Of a stretch of 64,000 nucleotides of DNA, positions 8,129-16,559 are shown in pieces; the first letter of the stretch is position 1, and the number at the start of each line of letters is the position of its first letter. Both the position numbers and the translations under genes were made by a program. The notes under the pieces were generated by a model that saw only the letters and a list, made by a program, of their open reading frames with translations, made no database searches and had not been told where the DNA came from. The DNA is from Reddybacter sp041622675 (GTDB lineage: Bacteria; Pseudomonadota; Gammaproteobacteria; Pseudomonadales; Porticoccaceae), in contig JBFJYH010000001.1 in NCBI GenBank assembly GCA_041622675.1, forward strand, positions 1 to 64,000. Reading direction: 5' to 3'.

Positions 8129-8950
8129 TTATTTGCCAGAGAAATTTGGCGCGCGTTTTTGCAAAAAATGAGAAACGCCCTCTTTAAAATCGTCACTACT
8201 AATACTGGCTTTCATCTCTCTGTGGGCCATATCTAGGGCCGTATCGAGGTCTTGAAACAGGGATTCCCAAAGTTGCTGCTTAATCACGCGCATGGAACGG
8301 GGCGAATTGTTATTGGCCATATCGTGGGCGATTGCCATGGCGTTTTCGATGAAATTTTCCTGAGGGAGTACTCGGTTGACAACACCCAGTGCTTTGGCTT
8401 CGGTGCCATCGAACACTCGACCCGTTAGCCAAACATCCATTGCGTTGCCAAAACCGGCGATGCGGGGCAGTAACCAGGCACCACCGTATTCGGTGATCAA
8501 ACCGCGTTTCACAAAGGCCGAGGTAAACTTGGCATCGGCAGCGGCAATGCGCATATCACAAAACAAGGTCAACACTAGGCTGATACCGGCGCAGGGGCCA
8601 TTAATGGCGGCGATAATGGGTTTCGGTACAGCGGGGAAATAGGAGTAGGCCTGTTTGAAATCGGGGCGCACATCTTGCGGTGTGGGTCTGGGTTGCTCAG
8701 CTTTGTCAGCCTTTGTGCCGCCGCCGTCACCCAAATCTTGCAGTACACTCATATCAGCACCAGCGGAAAAGCCTCGGCCAGCACCGGTGATGACAATAAC
8801 ATTGACTCTGTCATCGACGGCGGCGGCCATGACCGCATCCTGAATTTCTTCGGCCATGCGCGTGGTCCAGGCGTTGAGTTTGTCGGGCCGGTTGAGCGTA
8901 ATGACCGCAACTTTTTCGTCCACGTGGTAAAGGGTTTCGCGGTATTCCAT
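8129..8950 (-). CDS. Enoyl-CoA hydratase/isomerase (crotonase) family protein
   Basis: A crotonase-fold acyl-CoA enzyme of about 273 residues. The start is placed at 8950 because AGGAGT lies seven bases before that ATG, while the frame stays open upstream to 8983. The first oxyanion-hole element is GAGRGFSAGADMS and the second is in GPCAGISLVL. The two Glu residues of classical crotonase are missing (Ser follows GI instead of Glu). Instead there is a Glu in LITEYGGAWLLPR, at the place where PaaG and enoyl-CoA isomerases carry an acid. It is therefore more likely an isomerase or ring-type hydratase than a plain beta-oxidation hydratase. The SDR gene lies 31 bases downstream, which suggests paired steps in a catabolic route. 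Confidence 0.85.
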   Translation of the reverse strand: MEYRETLYHVDEKVAVITLNRPDKLNAWTTRMAEEIQDAVMAAAVDDRVNVIVITGAGRGFSAGADMSVLQDLGDGGGTKADKAEQPRPTPQDVRPDFKQAYSYFPAVPKPIIAAINGPCAGISLVLTLFCDMRIAAADAKFTSAFVKRGLITEYGGAWLLPRIAGFGNAMDVWLTGRVFDGTEAKALGVVNRVLPQENFIENAMAIAHDMANNNSPRSMRVIKQQLWESLFQDLDTALDMAHREMKASISSDDFKEGVSHFLQKRAPNFSGK

Positions 8951-9022
8951 TGCTTGACTCCTAATGTATCCCTGTAAGGGCATTATTATTTTTAATGGTT
9001 TTTTTAGCCATTGGTACTGTCT

Positions 9023-9946
9023 TCAATCCATTTCGGCAAAGGCTTTTATCAATTGAAAACCTATAGCCATAGGTGGGGGTAACAACACACCTTGGTCGGT
9101 GGCGCCGTTGAGTACATCGCGTAGAACACTGCGTGATACCCAGCGTGCCTCTTCCAGCTCGAGGCCATCAATGGTAATTTCTTCACTTTCAGCTTCGGCA
9201 AAGCAGCCGATCATTAACGACGAGGGCCAGGGCCAGGGTTGGGTTGAATGGTAGCTCACGTCGCCGACTTTTATCCCTGCTTCTTCCATAATTTCACGGC
9301 GTACGGCCTCTTCAATATTCTCTCCAGGCTCGACAAAACCGGCGAGGCAGGAGTACATGTGCTGGGGGAACATAGCCTGACGACCGACCAGACACTGATC
9401 ACCGCGCATGGCGAGCATAATCACCACGGGGTCGGTGCGGGGAAAATGCTCAGCATTACAGGTATCGCTGCTGCATTTGCGCATATAACCGGCATCGCGC
9501 ATGTCAGTTTTTTCGCCGCAAACGGCACAAAACCCGTGGCGAGCATTCCAGTCGAGAATGGCTTTGGCAGTGCCGAGTGTTGAGGGATCGCCGAGGGGCA
9601 ATTGCAGAGCAATGGAGCGCAGGTCCATAAAGCGCCCCACTTGAATAAAAGGCTCACTTTTATTGGCGTCTTCAAACACTGTGATATCGATTGCGAAATG
9701 GGCGATACCTTCGTCGTCGTTGCCGAGAAAAATCGTCGGTACGCCGCTGGCTATATAGTCGGCGAGATCGATGGGAGATAGCCAGCCAATAGCGTCACGG
9801 CGGCGAGTGACCAGAGGCTGTAGCTTCCACAAGGGGACGATGCGGCTGGCCGGGTCTGCCAATTGGGTACTCAACCATTCGCTGTTAGTGCGCAAGTGGC
9901 TGGCCCTATCGAGTGGGCCACCGGCAAAAGTGTGGACGTCAGACAT
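9023..9946 (-). CDS. nudC: NAD+ diphosphatase NudC
   Basis: A 307-residue Nudix hydrolase that splits NAD(H) into NMN(H) and AMP and, in the characterised family, removes NAD caps from RNA. A zinc ribbon is formed by Cys140, Cys143, Cys158 and Cys163. The Nudix box starts at Gly203 (GFVEPGEN, then REIMEEAGI). The family signature QPWPWPSSLM at 236-245 corresponds to the SQPWPFPxS motif that selects NAD. The N-terminal domain is the typical divergent NudC extension. AAGGAA lies just upstream of the ATG. The gene sits between the gloC and crotonase genes on the same strand, with 66-72 base gaps, so a shared transcript is possible. Confidence 0.93.
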   Translation of the reverse strand: MSDVHTFAGGPLDRASHLRTNSEWLSTQLADPASRIVPLWKLQPLVTRRRDAIGWLSPIDLADYIASGVPTIFLGNDDEGIAHFAIDITVFEDANKSEPFIQVGRFMDLRSIALQLPLGDPSTLGTAKAILDWNARHGFCAVCGEKTDMRDAGYMRKCSSDTCNAEHFPRTDPVVIMLAMRGDQCLVGRQAMFPQHMYSCLAGFVEPGENIEEAVRREIMEEAGIKVGDVSYHSTQPWPWPSSLMIGCFAEAESEEITIDGLELEEARWVSRSVLRDVLNGATDQGVLLPPPMAIGFQLIKAFAEMD

Positions 9947-10012
9947 GAGGTTTCCTTCTTATAAATGGGTTAAGCGTTCTACGTAGCGTCAGATGTGTTT
10001 GGGGGTAAGAGT

Positions 10013-10660
10013 TTACATGCGGTCGGAGACAAAGCCGTTGGTTTGGCGCTCTTGGCCGAAAGTTGACATCGGACCGTGGCCGGGAATAAAACTCACATCG
10101 TTGCCCAGTGGCCATAGCTTGTTGCGAATGGAATTAATGAGGGTGTCAAAGTCACCTTTGGGGAAATCGGTGCGACCAATAGAGCCTTGAAATAGCACGT
10201 CGCCGACAATCGCGAGGCGTTCTTTGGGGTCGAAAAAAACTAGGTGTCCAGGTGTGTGTCCTGGGCAGTGAATGACTTCGAGGGTTTGATTGCCTACGGT
10301 GAGGGTGTCGCCATCGTCGAGCCAGCGGTCGGGGGTGAACGTGCGGTATGTTTGAGCGTCGCCAAGACCGAACATTCTGGCCTGTTCGGGGAGATTGTCG
10401 ATCCAGAATTTTTCTTCTTTATGGGGCCCTTCAATGGGGATGTTCTTTTGCTCTGCCAAATCGGCTACAGCACCGGCATGGTCCATATGGGCATGGGTAA
10501 CAAGTATTTTTTCGAGCGTCACGCCATTGCTCGCAATGGCTTGTTCGATACGATCGAGGTCGCCACCCGGGTCTACAACTGCGCCGCGTAGGGTATCTTC
10601 ACACCACATCAAGGTGCAGTTTTGTTGAAAAGGCGTGACGGGAATAATGGTGAACTTCAT
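10013..10660 (-). CDS. gloC: Metallo-beta-lactamase hydrolase, YcbL/GloC type
   Basis: A 215-residue type II glyoxalase relative. The start at 10660 (MKFTIIPVTPFQQNC) matches the known N-terminus of Escherichia coli YcbL, although the frame is open upstream to 10741. The metal site THAHMDHAG is at residues 55-63, followed by HCPGHTPGH, the GDVLF segment and IPGHGPMST. These are the ligands of the two-metal centre in this fold. YcbL (GloC) hydrolyses S-lactoylglutathione in methylglyoxal detoxification. It is shorter than GloB because it lacks the C-terminal glutathione-binding domain. The gene ends 66 bases before nudC on the same strand. Confidence 0.88.
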   Translation of the reverse strand: MKFTIIPVTPFQQNCTLMWCEDTLRGAVVDPGGDLDRIEQAIASNGVTLEKILVTHAHMDHAGAVADLAEQKNIPIEGPHKEEKFWIDNLPEQARMFGLGDAQTYRTFTPDRWLDDGDTLTVGNQTLEVIHCPGHTPGHLVFFDPKERLAIVGDVLFQGSIGRTDFPKGDFDTLINSIRNKLWPLGNDVSFIPGHGPMSTFGQERQTNGFVSDRM

Positions 10661-10813
10661 GGGTTTTTCCGTGTGAAAAAGTGAATTAAGAGGCTTTGTC
10701 CCAAATACCAGCCTACAGCGTTTCTGTAATCCAGTGATCAATCACACAATAACATGCCTTTTTTTCCGGGGTGTAGGGCGCTGTATTGGGGGAGGGATCA
10801 GGGGGCGCTTTTG

Positions 10814-11698
10814 TTAGGCTTTAAGGGCGAAAGCTTGTAGTACTCGAGGGTCGTAGCCGGGTTCGCCGTCGGGGCGTAAAGCTTGAATACAGACATGATC
10901 GGCACCATTTTGCCAGTGGGCTTCCAAGCGCTTTTGAATAGTTGCTTCATCGCCCCAGGCAACAATGGCATCAACCAAGCGGTCACTGCCCCCGTGTTCA
11001 AAATCATCGGTGGTAAAGCCGAGGGTAAGTAGGTTATTGCGGTAGTTCTCAAGACCCAGGTACATTTCCATAAACTTTCGAGCGACGCATCGGGCTTCAC
11101 TAGGGTCTTTTACCAGTAATACTTTCTGTTCCGGGGCGAGGAATTTATCGGGGCCGATAATGTCGCGAGCACGGGCGGTGTGTTCTGGGGTGACGAAGTA
11201 GGGGTGGGCGCCATCGCTGGCACTGCCAGCCAGCCCCAGCATTTTTTCACGCAGTGCTGCGAGCACTATGATTCCCTGTTTTGCCGGTGGGGGCGCGGTA
11301 TACATGGCTGTATTCATGGCTTCAAGGTAAGCGCGCATGGTGCTGACGGGTTTGCCGTAGTCGTGGCTACGAATCGCGCTAACCAGCTCGCGGTGAGAGA
11401 CACCAAGGCCGAGAATCAAACGTCCGCCACTGAGCTCGTCAAGGGCATTGCGGGCAGAGGCCATTGCCATAGGGTCGCGAGCGTAGACATTGGCGATGCC
11501 TGTGGCGAGGTAGAGCGTTTCGGTTTCGCCCGCTAGCAGTGTGAGGGTGACAAAGGGATCACGACCAAAGGCCTCGGGGACCCACAAGGCTGAATAGCCC
11601 AGTTGTTCGACAGTTTGGGCGAGTTCAATGCATTGTTTATAGTCACAGGCATCGAGGAAGCCCCAGACCCCAAGTTTGCCAACATCAGATGTTTTCAT
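10814..11698 (-). CDS. LLM-class (luciferase-like) oxidoreductase
   Basis: A 294-residue TIM-barrel flavin/deazaflavin oxidoreductase. The N-terminus WGFLDACDYKQCIELAQTVE, the segment LATGIANVYARDPMAMASA and LILGLGVSHRELV are typical of the LLM family. This subgroup resembles proteins annotated as F420-dependent in actinobacteria (the TIGR03620 type), but the cofactor (FMN or F420) cannot be decided from the sequence. It faces a deazaflavin-type nitroreductase-fold gene (11879) across a 180-base divergent gap, which strengthens the F420 question. No thiolase or monooxygenase partner adjoins it. The substrate is unknown. Confidence 0.82.
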   Translation of the reverse strand: MKTSDVGKLGVWGFLDACDYKQCIELAQTVEQLGYSALWVPEAFGRDPFVTLTLLAGETETLYLATGIANVYARDPMAMASARNALDELSGGRLILGLGVSHRELVSAIRSHDYGKPVSTMRAYLEAMNTAMYTAPPPAKQGIIVLAALREKMLGLAGSASDGAHPYFVTPEHTARARDIIGPDKFLAPEQKVLLVKDPSEARCVARKFMEMYLGLENYRNNLLTLGFTTDDFEHGGSDRLVDAIVAWGDEATIQKRLEAHWQNGADHVCIQALRPDGEPGYDPRVLQAFALKA

Positions 11699-11878
11699 GA
11701 TTGGATGCTTTCTCTGTGTCTTAATTTGATACTTAGTCTACCCTTTGCCAATTGCCGATTTCAACGGCTCAAAATTTGGTAAAGCGCCGATTAAAGACAA
11801 AATGGAGTATTGACTTGCGTGTAGCCCACTGGAGTAGACTAAGCAGACGACAACCACCACTATTTTGAGATTATTGCA

Positions 11879-12337
11879 ATGATAAATATAAAAACGGCTA
11901 GCTCAGAGCAAATGGGTAAATTGCTGCCTTATCTTAAAGTCTTTTCTGCGTTAAATGAAAAGGTTTATCGTCTCACTAATGGGCGAGTCCTAGGGAAGCT
12001 GGGTGGCTATGATGTCTGCTTGGTGACTATGACTGGGGCAAAATCAGGTAAACAACGGGTAATCCCGTTGATGTATGTACCTTACAATGAGGGTGTGATT
12101 ATTGTTGCATCACAGGGTGGTGCACCGAAAAACCCCGTTTGGTTTAACAATTTGGTGGCCAACCCGGACATAGAAGTGCAGTACAAAGCCAGCAAAATGC
12201 AACTGCGGGCGCGTCGTGCCGACGTAGAAGAAAAGGAGGCTGTCTGGCCTATCTGTTGTAAGTACTACCCGGACTACGATATTTATCAAAAGCGCACTGG
12301 GCGCGATATCCCGGTCTTTATTTGTGAGCCGCGCTAG
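11879..12337 (+). CDS. Deazaflavin-dependent nitroreductase-fold (DUF385) protein
   Basis: A 152-residue split-barrel protein. The core signature is present: VCLVTMTGAKSGKQRVIPL, then GVIIVASQGGAPKNPVWFNN and ANPDIEVQY. This is the DDN/F420H2-quinone reductase family, whose studied members bind F420 or fatty acids, with the GG.P..P.W..NL motif contacting the cofactor. It is rare in gammaproteobacteria. It lies divergently from the LLM-class gene with a 180-base shared gap, so joint regulation is possible. Its C-terminus carries an unusually high number of Cys and Tyr residues (CCKYYPDYDIY). Function in this organism is unknown. Confidence 0.78.
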   Translation: MINIKTASSEQMGKLLPYLKVFSALNEKVYRLTNGRVLGKLGGYDVCLVTMTGAKSGKQRVIPLMYVPYNEGVIIVASQGGAPKNPVWFNNLVANPDIEVQYKASKMQLRARRADVEEKEAVWPICCKYYPDYDIYQKRTGRDIPVFICEPR

Positions 12338-12444
12338 TCAATAGTTGAATGCCAATAGCCTTTGCCGTATGTGTGCGGGACGAGGTGTCGGTGAATGCCT
12401 ATCCGACGGATAAAGGCTTGTTAACTGGTTGAGTGGGCCTTAGA

Positions 12445-12762
12445 TTAGTAATCGTCGCCGCTAAATACTGGTTCGGGTTCGATATCTCTCAGAGGGTCAT
12501 CTGCCGGAGCCATGGTAAAGGTTCTGTCAGGGTCGGCGCTATCTTCTGTTGCCAACTCGTAGGGTGCGCTCCAGTCTTCAGGGGGTTGGGCGGGTAGCAC
12601 CAACATTTGGTACCAGGTGTCGTAGTCGAATTCGCCAATTTCGCCGTCGGCATATTGTATATCTATACAATCACCTTCTTCATCCAGAGCCACAACTTCA
12701 AAAATTTGGTTCTCTTCAATGTCTTGATACCAGGCACCAATAACCGGTAATTTTCTACTCAT
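12445..12762 (-). CDS. DUF6763-like small acidic protein
   Basis: A 105-residue protein. The true start is taken at ATG 12762 (MSRKLPVIGAWYQD) because AGGAGA lies six bases upstream; the open frame continues much further upstream, but without family-like sequence. It is strongly acidic, with repeated DIEENQIFEV, DEEGDCIDIQYADGEIGEFD and an Asp/Glu/Pro-rich tail. The pattern of a short beta-rich domain reading a bound strand, with YADGEIGEFDYDTW, is that of a small conserved gammaproteobacterial family I know as DUF6763. Its function is unknown. It lies divergently from nagZ. Confidence 0.7.
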   Translation of the reverse strand: MSRKLPVIGAWYQDIEENQIFEVVALDEEGDCIDIQYADGEIGEFDYDTWYQMLVLPAQPPEDWSAPYELATEDSADPDRTFTMAPADDPLRDIEPEPVFSGDDY

Positions 12763-13060
12763 TTGGTCTCTCCTGTGCGCTCGATGAGTCCAAGATAGCA
12801 CTGCCAAAACTTCATGGCACCCGTATTTCAACGACACAAACACTACTATTTCAGGATGGAATGAATATACAAGTTGATGCTTTGTCTCTAACTTGCTGAT
12901 ATGTATAAACATGTTTGAAATGAAATGTTGACCATTAATTGCCACTGGGAATATCAGCAAATCTGTACATGCGCTATTTGTCTAATACCGCGCTGTTGAG
13001 GGAAAGCCATTGACAATGCTCGGCAGCGTTTCTATTGTCCGGGCCATCAATTAACAACGG

Positions 13061-14083
13061 ATGAAGATAATGGCCCCAGGCCCCTTGATGCTCGATTTGG
13101 AAGGTACAGCTCTCAGTGATGTGGAACGCGACTTGCTGATGCAAAGCCCCGTAGGTGGGGTGATTTTTTTCGCGCGCAATATTGAGTCAAGGGCGCAATT
13201 TATGGCTTTGACGGCGGAGGTGTCTGCTCTGCGTCCCGAGCTGCTACTGGCGATAGATCAGGAAGGTGGTCGCGTGCAACGCTTGCGCGAGGGCTATACC
13301 CTATTGCCACCGATGCAGCGGTTGGGCACGCTGCTTGCGGATGACGGTACGCGTGGCGCTGAGTTGTTGCTCAATACTGGCTGGTTACTGGCTGTTGAAA
13401 TGATCGCCAGTGGGCTCGATTTTAGTTTTGCCCCTGTGCTCGACCTCGATAGCCATCATTGTGAAGTGATTGCCAATCGTTCTTTTTCTCCCGATCCCGG
13501 AATTACTAGCGCGGCGGCAGGTTATTTTATTGCCGGTATGGCCGAGGCGGGGATGGCTGCTACGGGCAAGCATTTTCCCGGCCACGGTGGCGTAACAGCA
13601 GATAGCCATTTAGAAATACCCTATGATTGTCGTAGTCTCCCCCAGCTTCAGGCGCGGGATCTACTTCCCTTCAAGGCGCTAAGCTCAAAACTGCAAGGCA
13701 TTATGCCGGCTCATATTGTTTTCCCCGAGGTCGATAGCAAAGCAGTCGGTTTTTCGTCCTATTGGCTACAGAATATATTGCGCGAAGAGCTGTCGTTTGA
13801 TGGTGTTATTTTTAGCGACGATTTGTCGATGAAAGGTGCAGATCAGCTGGATACTTATGCTGAAAAAGCGCAAGCGGCTTTGCATGCCGGCTGCGATATG
13901 GTGCTGGTGTGTAATAATCGTCAGGGTGCATTGTCAGTGCTCGACTCTCTTCACAATAGTGCAAAACCGCTTTCATCGCCCCGGCTACCTTCAATGAAGG
14001 CACGAAAAAAATGGCACTGGGCTGAACTTATGGAGGACCCGCGCTGGTTGGCTACGCGAGAGTCCTTGGTTGCATTACAATAA
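13061..14083 (+). CDS. nagZ: Beta-N-acetylhexosaminidase NagZ
   Basis: A 340-residue cytoplasmic family 3 glycoside hydrolase that removes GlcNAc from anhydro-muropeptides during cell-wall recycling. The hallmark KHFPGHGGVTADSH is at residues 170-183, carrying the mobile His-Asp general acid pair. The likely nucleophile is Asp253 in IFSDDLSMKG. AIDQEGGRVQRL near residue 65 is the substrate-binding segment. The start may be ATG 13061 or 13070 (MAPGPLMLDLEG), which is closer to known N-termini. The product feeds AmpD-type recycling and, in species with AmpR, ampC induction; neither is seen here. Confidence 0.93.
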   Translation: MKIMAPGPLMLDLEGTALSDVERDLLMQSPVGGVIFFARNIESRAQFMALTAEVSALRPELLLAIDQEGGRVQRLREGYTLLPPMQRLGTLLADDGTRGAELLLNTGWLLAVEMIASGLDFSFAPVLDLDSHHCEVIANRSFSPDPGITSAAAGYFIAGMAEAGMAATGKHFPGHGGVTADSHLEIPYDCRSLPQLQARDLLPFKALSSKLQGIMPAHIVFPEVDSKAVGFSSYWLQNILREELSFDGVIFSDDLSMKGADQLDTYAEKAQAALHAGCDMVLVCNNRQGALSVLDSLHNSAKPLSSPRLPSMKARKKWHWAELMEDPRWLATRESLVALQ

Positions 14084-14154
14084 TTTTGGAAACAGAGTGA
14101 GTTCGTGCAGTTTTTAAAAGTCTGATTTATGGCTGATAGATATTGAGGTAATAA

Positions 14155-15267
14155 ATGTTTCAAAACTTTGAACGTTGGTTGATAGAGGTAACAGGCACGG
14201 AGTCAACCTGGTGGTTTCAAGTTTTCCTAGTGGTCTTTGCGTCGCTGTTGTTGGGTTACATTGCCAGTCGCTTCTTTAATCGTCTTTCATCCCATGCTGC
14301 TGCGACAAAAACGCTGTGGGATGATGCGTTAATTGAGGCGGCACGCAAACCCATTGTTTGGTTGGTCTGGGTGTTGGGCGTCAATATCGCGGCAGAATTA
14401 GCTGCCAAGGCGGTCGACTCAGTCTGGGTAGAACTAATTGAACCTGTTAATCAGGTGGCGATTATTTTATTGCTGGCGGTTTTTTTGTTGGATTTTGTTA
14501 AACGTGCAGAGCAAAACCTTGTCGATCCCACTTATTTAAACGAACCCCTCGACACCACGACGGTCAGGGCCATAGGTAAATTATTGCGGGTTTCTATTAT
14601 CATCTCCGCCGTTTTAATTGCTCTGCAAATGTTTGGTCTTAGTATTTCCGGCGTGTTGGCTTTTGGTGGGATTGGTGGGCTGGCCGTCGGTTTTGCCGCC
14701 AAAGACTTGCTCTCTAATTTCTTTGGCGGCTTGATGATTTATCTTGATCGTCCCTTTTCAGTGGGTGACTGGATTCGCTCCCCCGACAAAGAAATTGAGG
14801 GCACGGTTGAAGATATCGGTTGGCGTTTAACGCGCATTCGCACTTTTGACAAGCGACCGTTGTATATACCCAATGGTATTTTTGCCACACTTTCTGTCGA
14901 AAATCCTTCCCGTATGCTCAACCGACGAATCTACGAAACGATTGGTTTACGCTATGACGATATCGATAAGATGGGAGCTATCGTTAATGACGTTGAGGAG
15001 ATGCTACAAAATCATCCCGAAATAGATACCACGCAAACATTGATGGTTAATTTTAATAGCTTTGCCGCAAGCTCGATTGATTTCTTTATTTACACCATGA
15101 CCAAAACCACTGACTGGGCGAAATATCACGGGATTAAACAGGATGTACTGTTCAAGATTGCCGATATTATCACTAAGCACAAAGCAGAGATTGCCTTCCC
15201 AACCTCAACCTTGCATATCGCCGAAGACCCGGATGGCTTTGTTGTACCCCGCGTCAATAAACAATAA
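14155..15267 (+). CDS. MscS-family mechanosensitive channel
   Basis: A 370-residue inner-membrane channel that opens under membrane tension. It has an N-terminal helix (about 20-40) and further helices near 75-90 and 100-118. The Gly/Ala-rich pore helix is LAFGGIGGLAVGFAAKDLLS, followed by the beta domain start FFGGLMIYLDRPFSVGDWI. A cytoplasmic alpha/beta vestibule follows, with IRTFDKRPLYIPNGIFAT. The size fits single-unit MscS relatives of the YnaI/YbdG kind rather than giant MscK. It lies 71 bases after nagZ and 49 bases before the phosphorylase gene, so it may be co-transcribed with them. Confidence 0.9.
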   Translation: MFQNFERWLIEVTGTESTWWFQVFLVVFASLLLGYIASRFFNRLSSHAAATKTLWDDALIEAARKPIVWLVWVLGVNIAAELAAKAVDSVWVELIEPVNQVAIILLLAVFLLDFVKRAEQNLVDPTYLNEPLDTTTVRAIGKLLRVSIIISAVLIALQMFGLSISGVLAFGGIGGLAVGFAAKDLLSNFFGGLMIYLDRPFSVGDWIRSPDKEIEGTVEDIGWRLTRIRTFDKRPLYIPNGIFATLSVENPSRMLNRRIYETIGLRYDDIDKMGAIVNDVEEMLQNHPEIDTTQTLMVNFNSFAASSIDFFIYTMTKTTDWAKYHGIKQDVLFKIADIITKHKAEIAFPTSTLHIAEDPDGFVVPRVNKQ

Positions 15268-15316
15268 AGAAGAAGGCTGTCAAGGCGCGATGAGCAGAGA
15301 GATATAGGTGAGTAAT

Positions 15317-16081
15317 ATGAGCATCAAACCAGCCATTATTGCTGGCAGTGGATTACTGTCTATACCGGGCCTGAGGGTGGATGACACGCAGGTTGTTGAT
15401 ACGCCCTGGGGGCAGCCTTCTGGGCCTGTGTATAAGGGGCGTTTACAGGGTGTCGAGGTACTATTTATGGCCCGTCACGGTGATGCGCATACCATTCCCC
15501 CTCATAAAGTGAACTACCGTGCAAATATTGCAGCCCTTCAACAAGTGGGTGCAACGCATCTGCTGGCCTATAATGCGGTGGGTGGTATTAGCGCCGATTG
15601 TGAAACGGGAAAATTGATTGTCGCTGATCAAATTGTGGATTACACCTGGGGTCGAGAACATACCTATTACGATGGCACAGACGCAAGCCTTGAGCATATC
15701 GAATTCACCTCGCCCTACGATGAGGCTTTGCGACAAGTGCTTGTCCGCGCAGCGGATAGCGCTAGAGTGACTATCTTCAGCCAGGGTGTTTATGGCGCGA
15801 CACAGGGACCACGTTTAGAGTCTGGTGCCGAAATAAAGAGAATGGAGCGCGATGGCTGCGATATTGTTGGCATGACAGGTATGCCCGAAGTGGCTCTGGC
15901 ACGAGAAAAGCATTTGCCTTATGCGAGCCTGTCGCTGGTGGTAAATGCAGCGGCAGGTAAGGCCAGTGGTCCCATTACGATGGCTGACATTGAACAGGTT
16001 CTGGCTGAACGGATTCCTGTTGTTTGTGACATTCTCAGCCGCGCCTGTGTGCTTGTTAGTGAACAAGTTCGCGTCAGTTGA
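15317..16081 (+). CDS. S-methyl-5'-thioinosine phosphorylase
   Basis: A 254-residue nucleoside phosphorylase of the MTAP/PNP family. AIIAGSGLLSIPGL forms the phosphate loop, ARHGDAHTIPPHKVNYRANI contains the phosphate-binding His, and YNAVGGI and GMTGMPEVALAREKHLPY line the purine and ribose sites. Gammaproteobacteria such as Pseudomonas that deaminate methylthioadenosine use this type to split methylthioinosine in methionine salvage, so I prefer that reaction; methylthioadenosine phosphorylase is the alternative. The start at ATG 15317 is supported by AGGTGA (15306-15311) five bases upstream; a GTG at 15308 lies inside that element. Its stop codon overlaps the start of the next gene. Confidence 0.85.
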   Translation: MSIKPAIIAGSGLLSIPGLRVDDTQVVDTPWGQPSGPVYKGRLQGVEVLFMARHGDAHTIPPHKVNYRANIAALQQVGATHLLAYNAVGGISADCETGKLIVADQIVDYTWGREHTYYDGTDASLEHIEFTSPYDEALRQVLVRAADSARVTIFSQGVYGATQGPRLESGAEIKRMERDGCDIVGMTGMPEVALAREKHLPYASLSLVVNAAAGKASGPITMADIEQVLAERIPVVCDILSRACVLVSEQVRVS

Positions 16082-16533
16082 GAGATTTTATCTCGGCCCT
16101 ATTGAGTGAAGAAGGTGGTTTACTCGGGCTAGCCATCAGTGCCTTTCTGTCGTCAACTTTATTGCCAGGTGGGTCAGAAATATTGTTGCTGTGGCTGGTG
16201 GAACAGGGCGAAAGTAGCTTGTTTGTTTTGCTGGTGGTTGCCAGTGTCGCTAATACTGCGGGCGGTTTTCTCACCTATTGGATGGGGCGCTGGGCGGAAC
16301 AAGGGGTTGAGCGACTCAGGCATCGTCCACCACCTTCCAGCACTGTTAACCACTATGTGCGGCGCTGGGGTTATCCCGTGCTCTTACTGAGCTGGCTACC
16401 TGTGGTCGGTGATGGTCTATGCCTTGCTGCCGGATGGTTACAACTGCGCTGGTTGCCGAGTCTGCTATTTATTTTTGTCGGTAAAGCCCTGCGCTATTCG
16501 CTGCTTATTTATGCTATCGACTTTTTTCAATAG
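16078..16533 (+). CDS. YqaA-family inner-membrane protein
   Basis: A 151-residue protein of the SNARE-associated/DedA-like YqaA group. It has about four hydrophobic segments, with the family signature FLSSTLLPGGSEILL near residue 25 and NTAGGFLTYWMGRW near residue 60, then LLSWLPVVGDGLCLAAGW. DedA relatives act in lipid carrier recycling and membrane homeostasis, but YqaA itself has no settled function. The start is a TTG that overlaps the TGA of the phosphorylase gene (TTGA at 16078-16081), so translational coupling is likely. Confidence 0.82.
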   Translation: MRDFISALLSEEGGLLGLAISAFLSSTLLPGGSEILLLWLVEQGESSLFVLLVVASVANTAGGFLTYWMGRWAEQGVERLRHRPPPSSTVNHYVRRWGYPVLLLSWLPVVGDGLCLAAGWLQLRWLPSLLFIFVGKALRYSLLIYAIDFFQ

Positions 16534-16559
16534 GATAATAGTTAAAATTTAAGCTTTAA

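Noticed and set aside
12345..12425. Small dyad TATCC-GAC-GGATA between convergent genes
   Set aside because: The stem is only five bases with a bulge; too weak to call a terminator.
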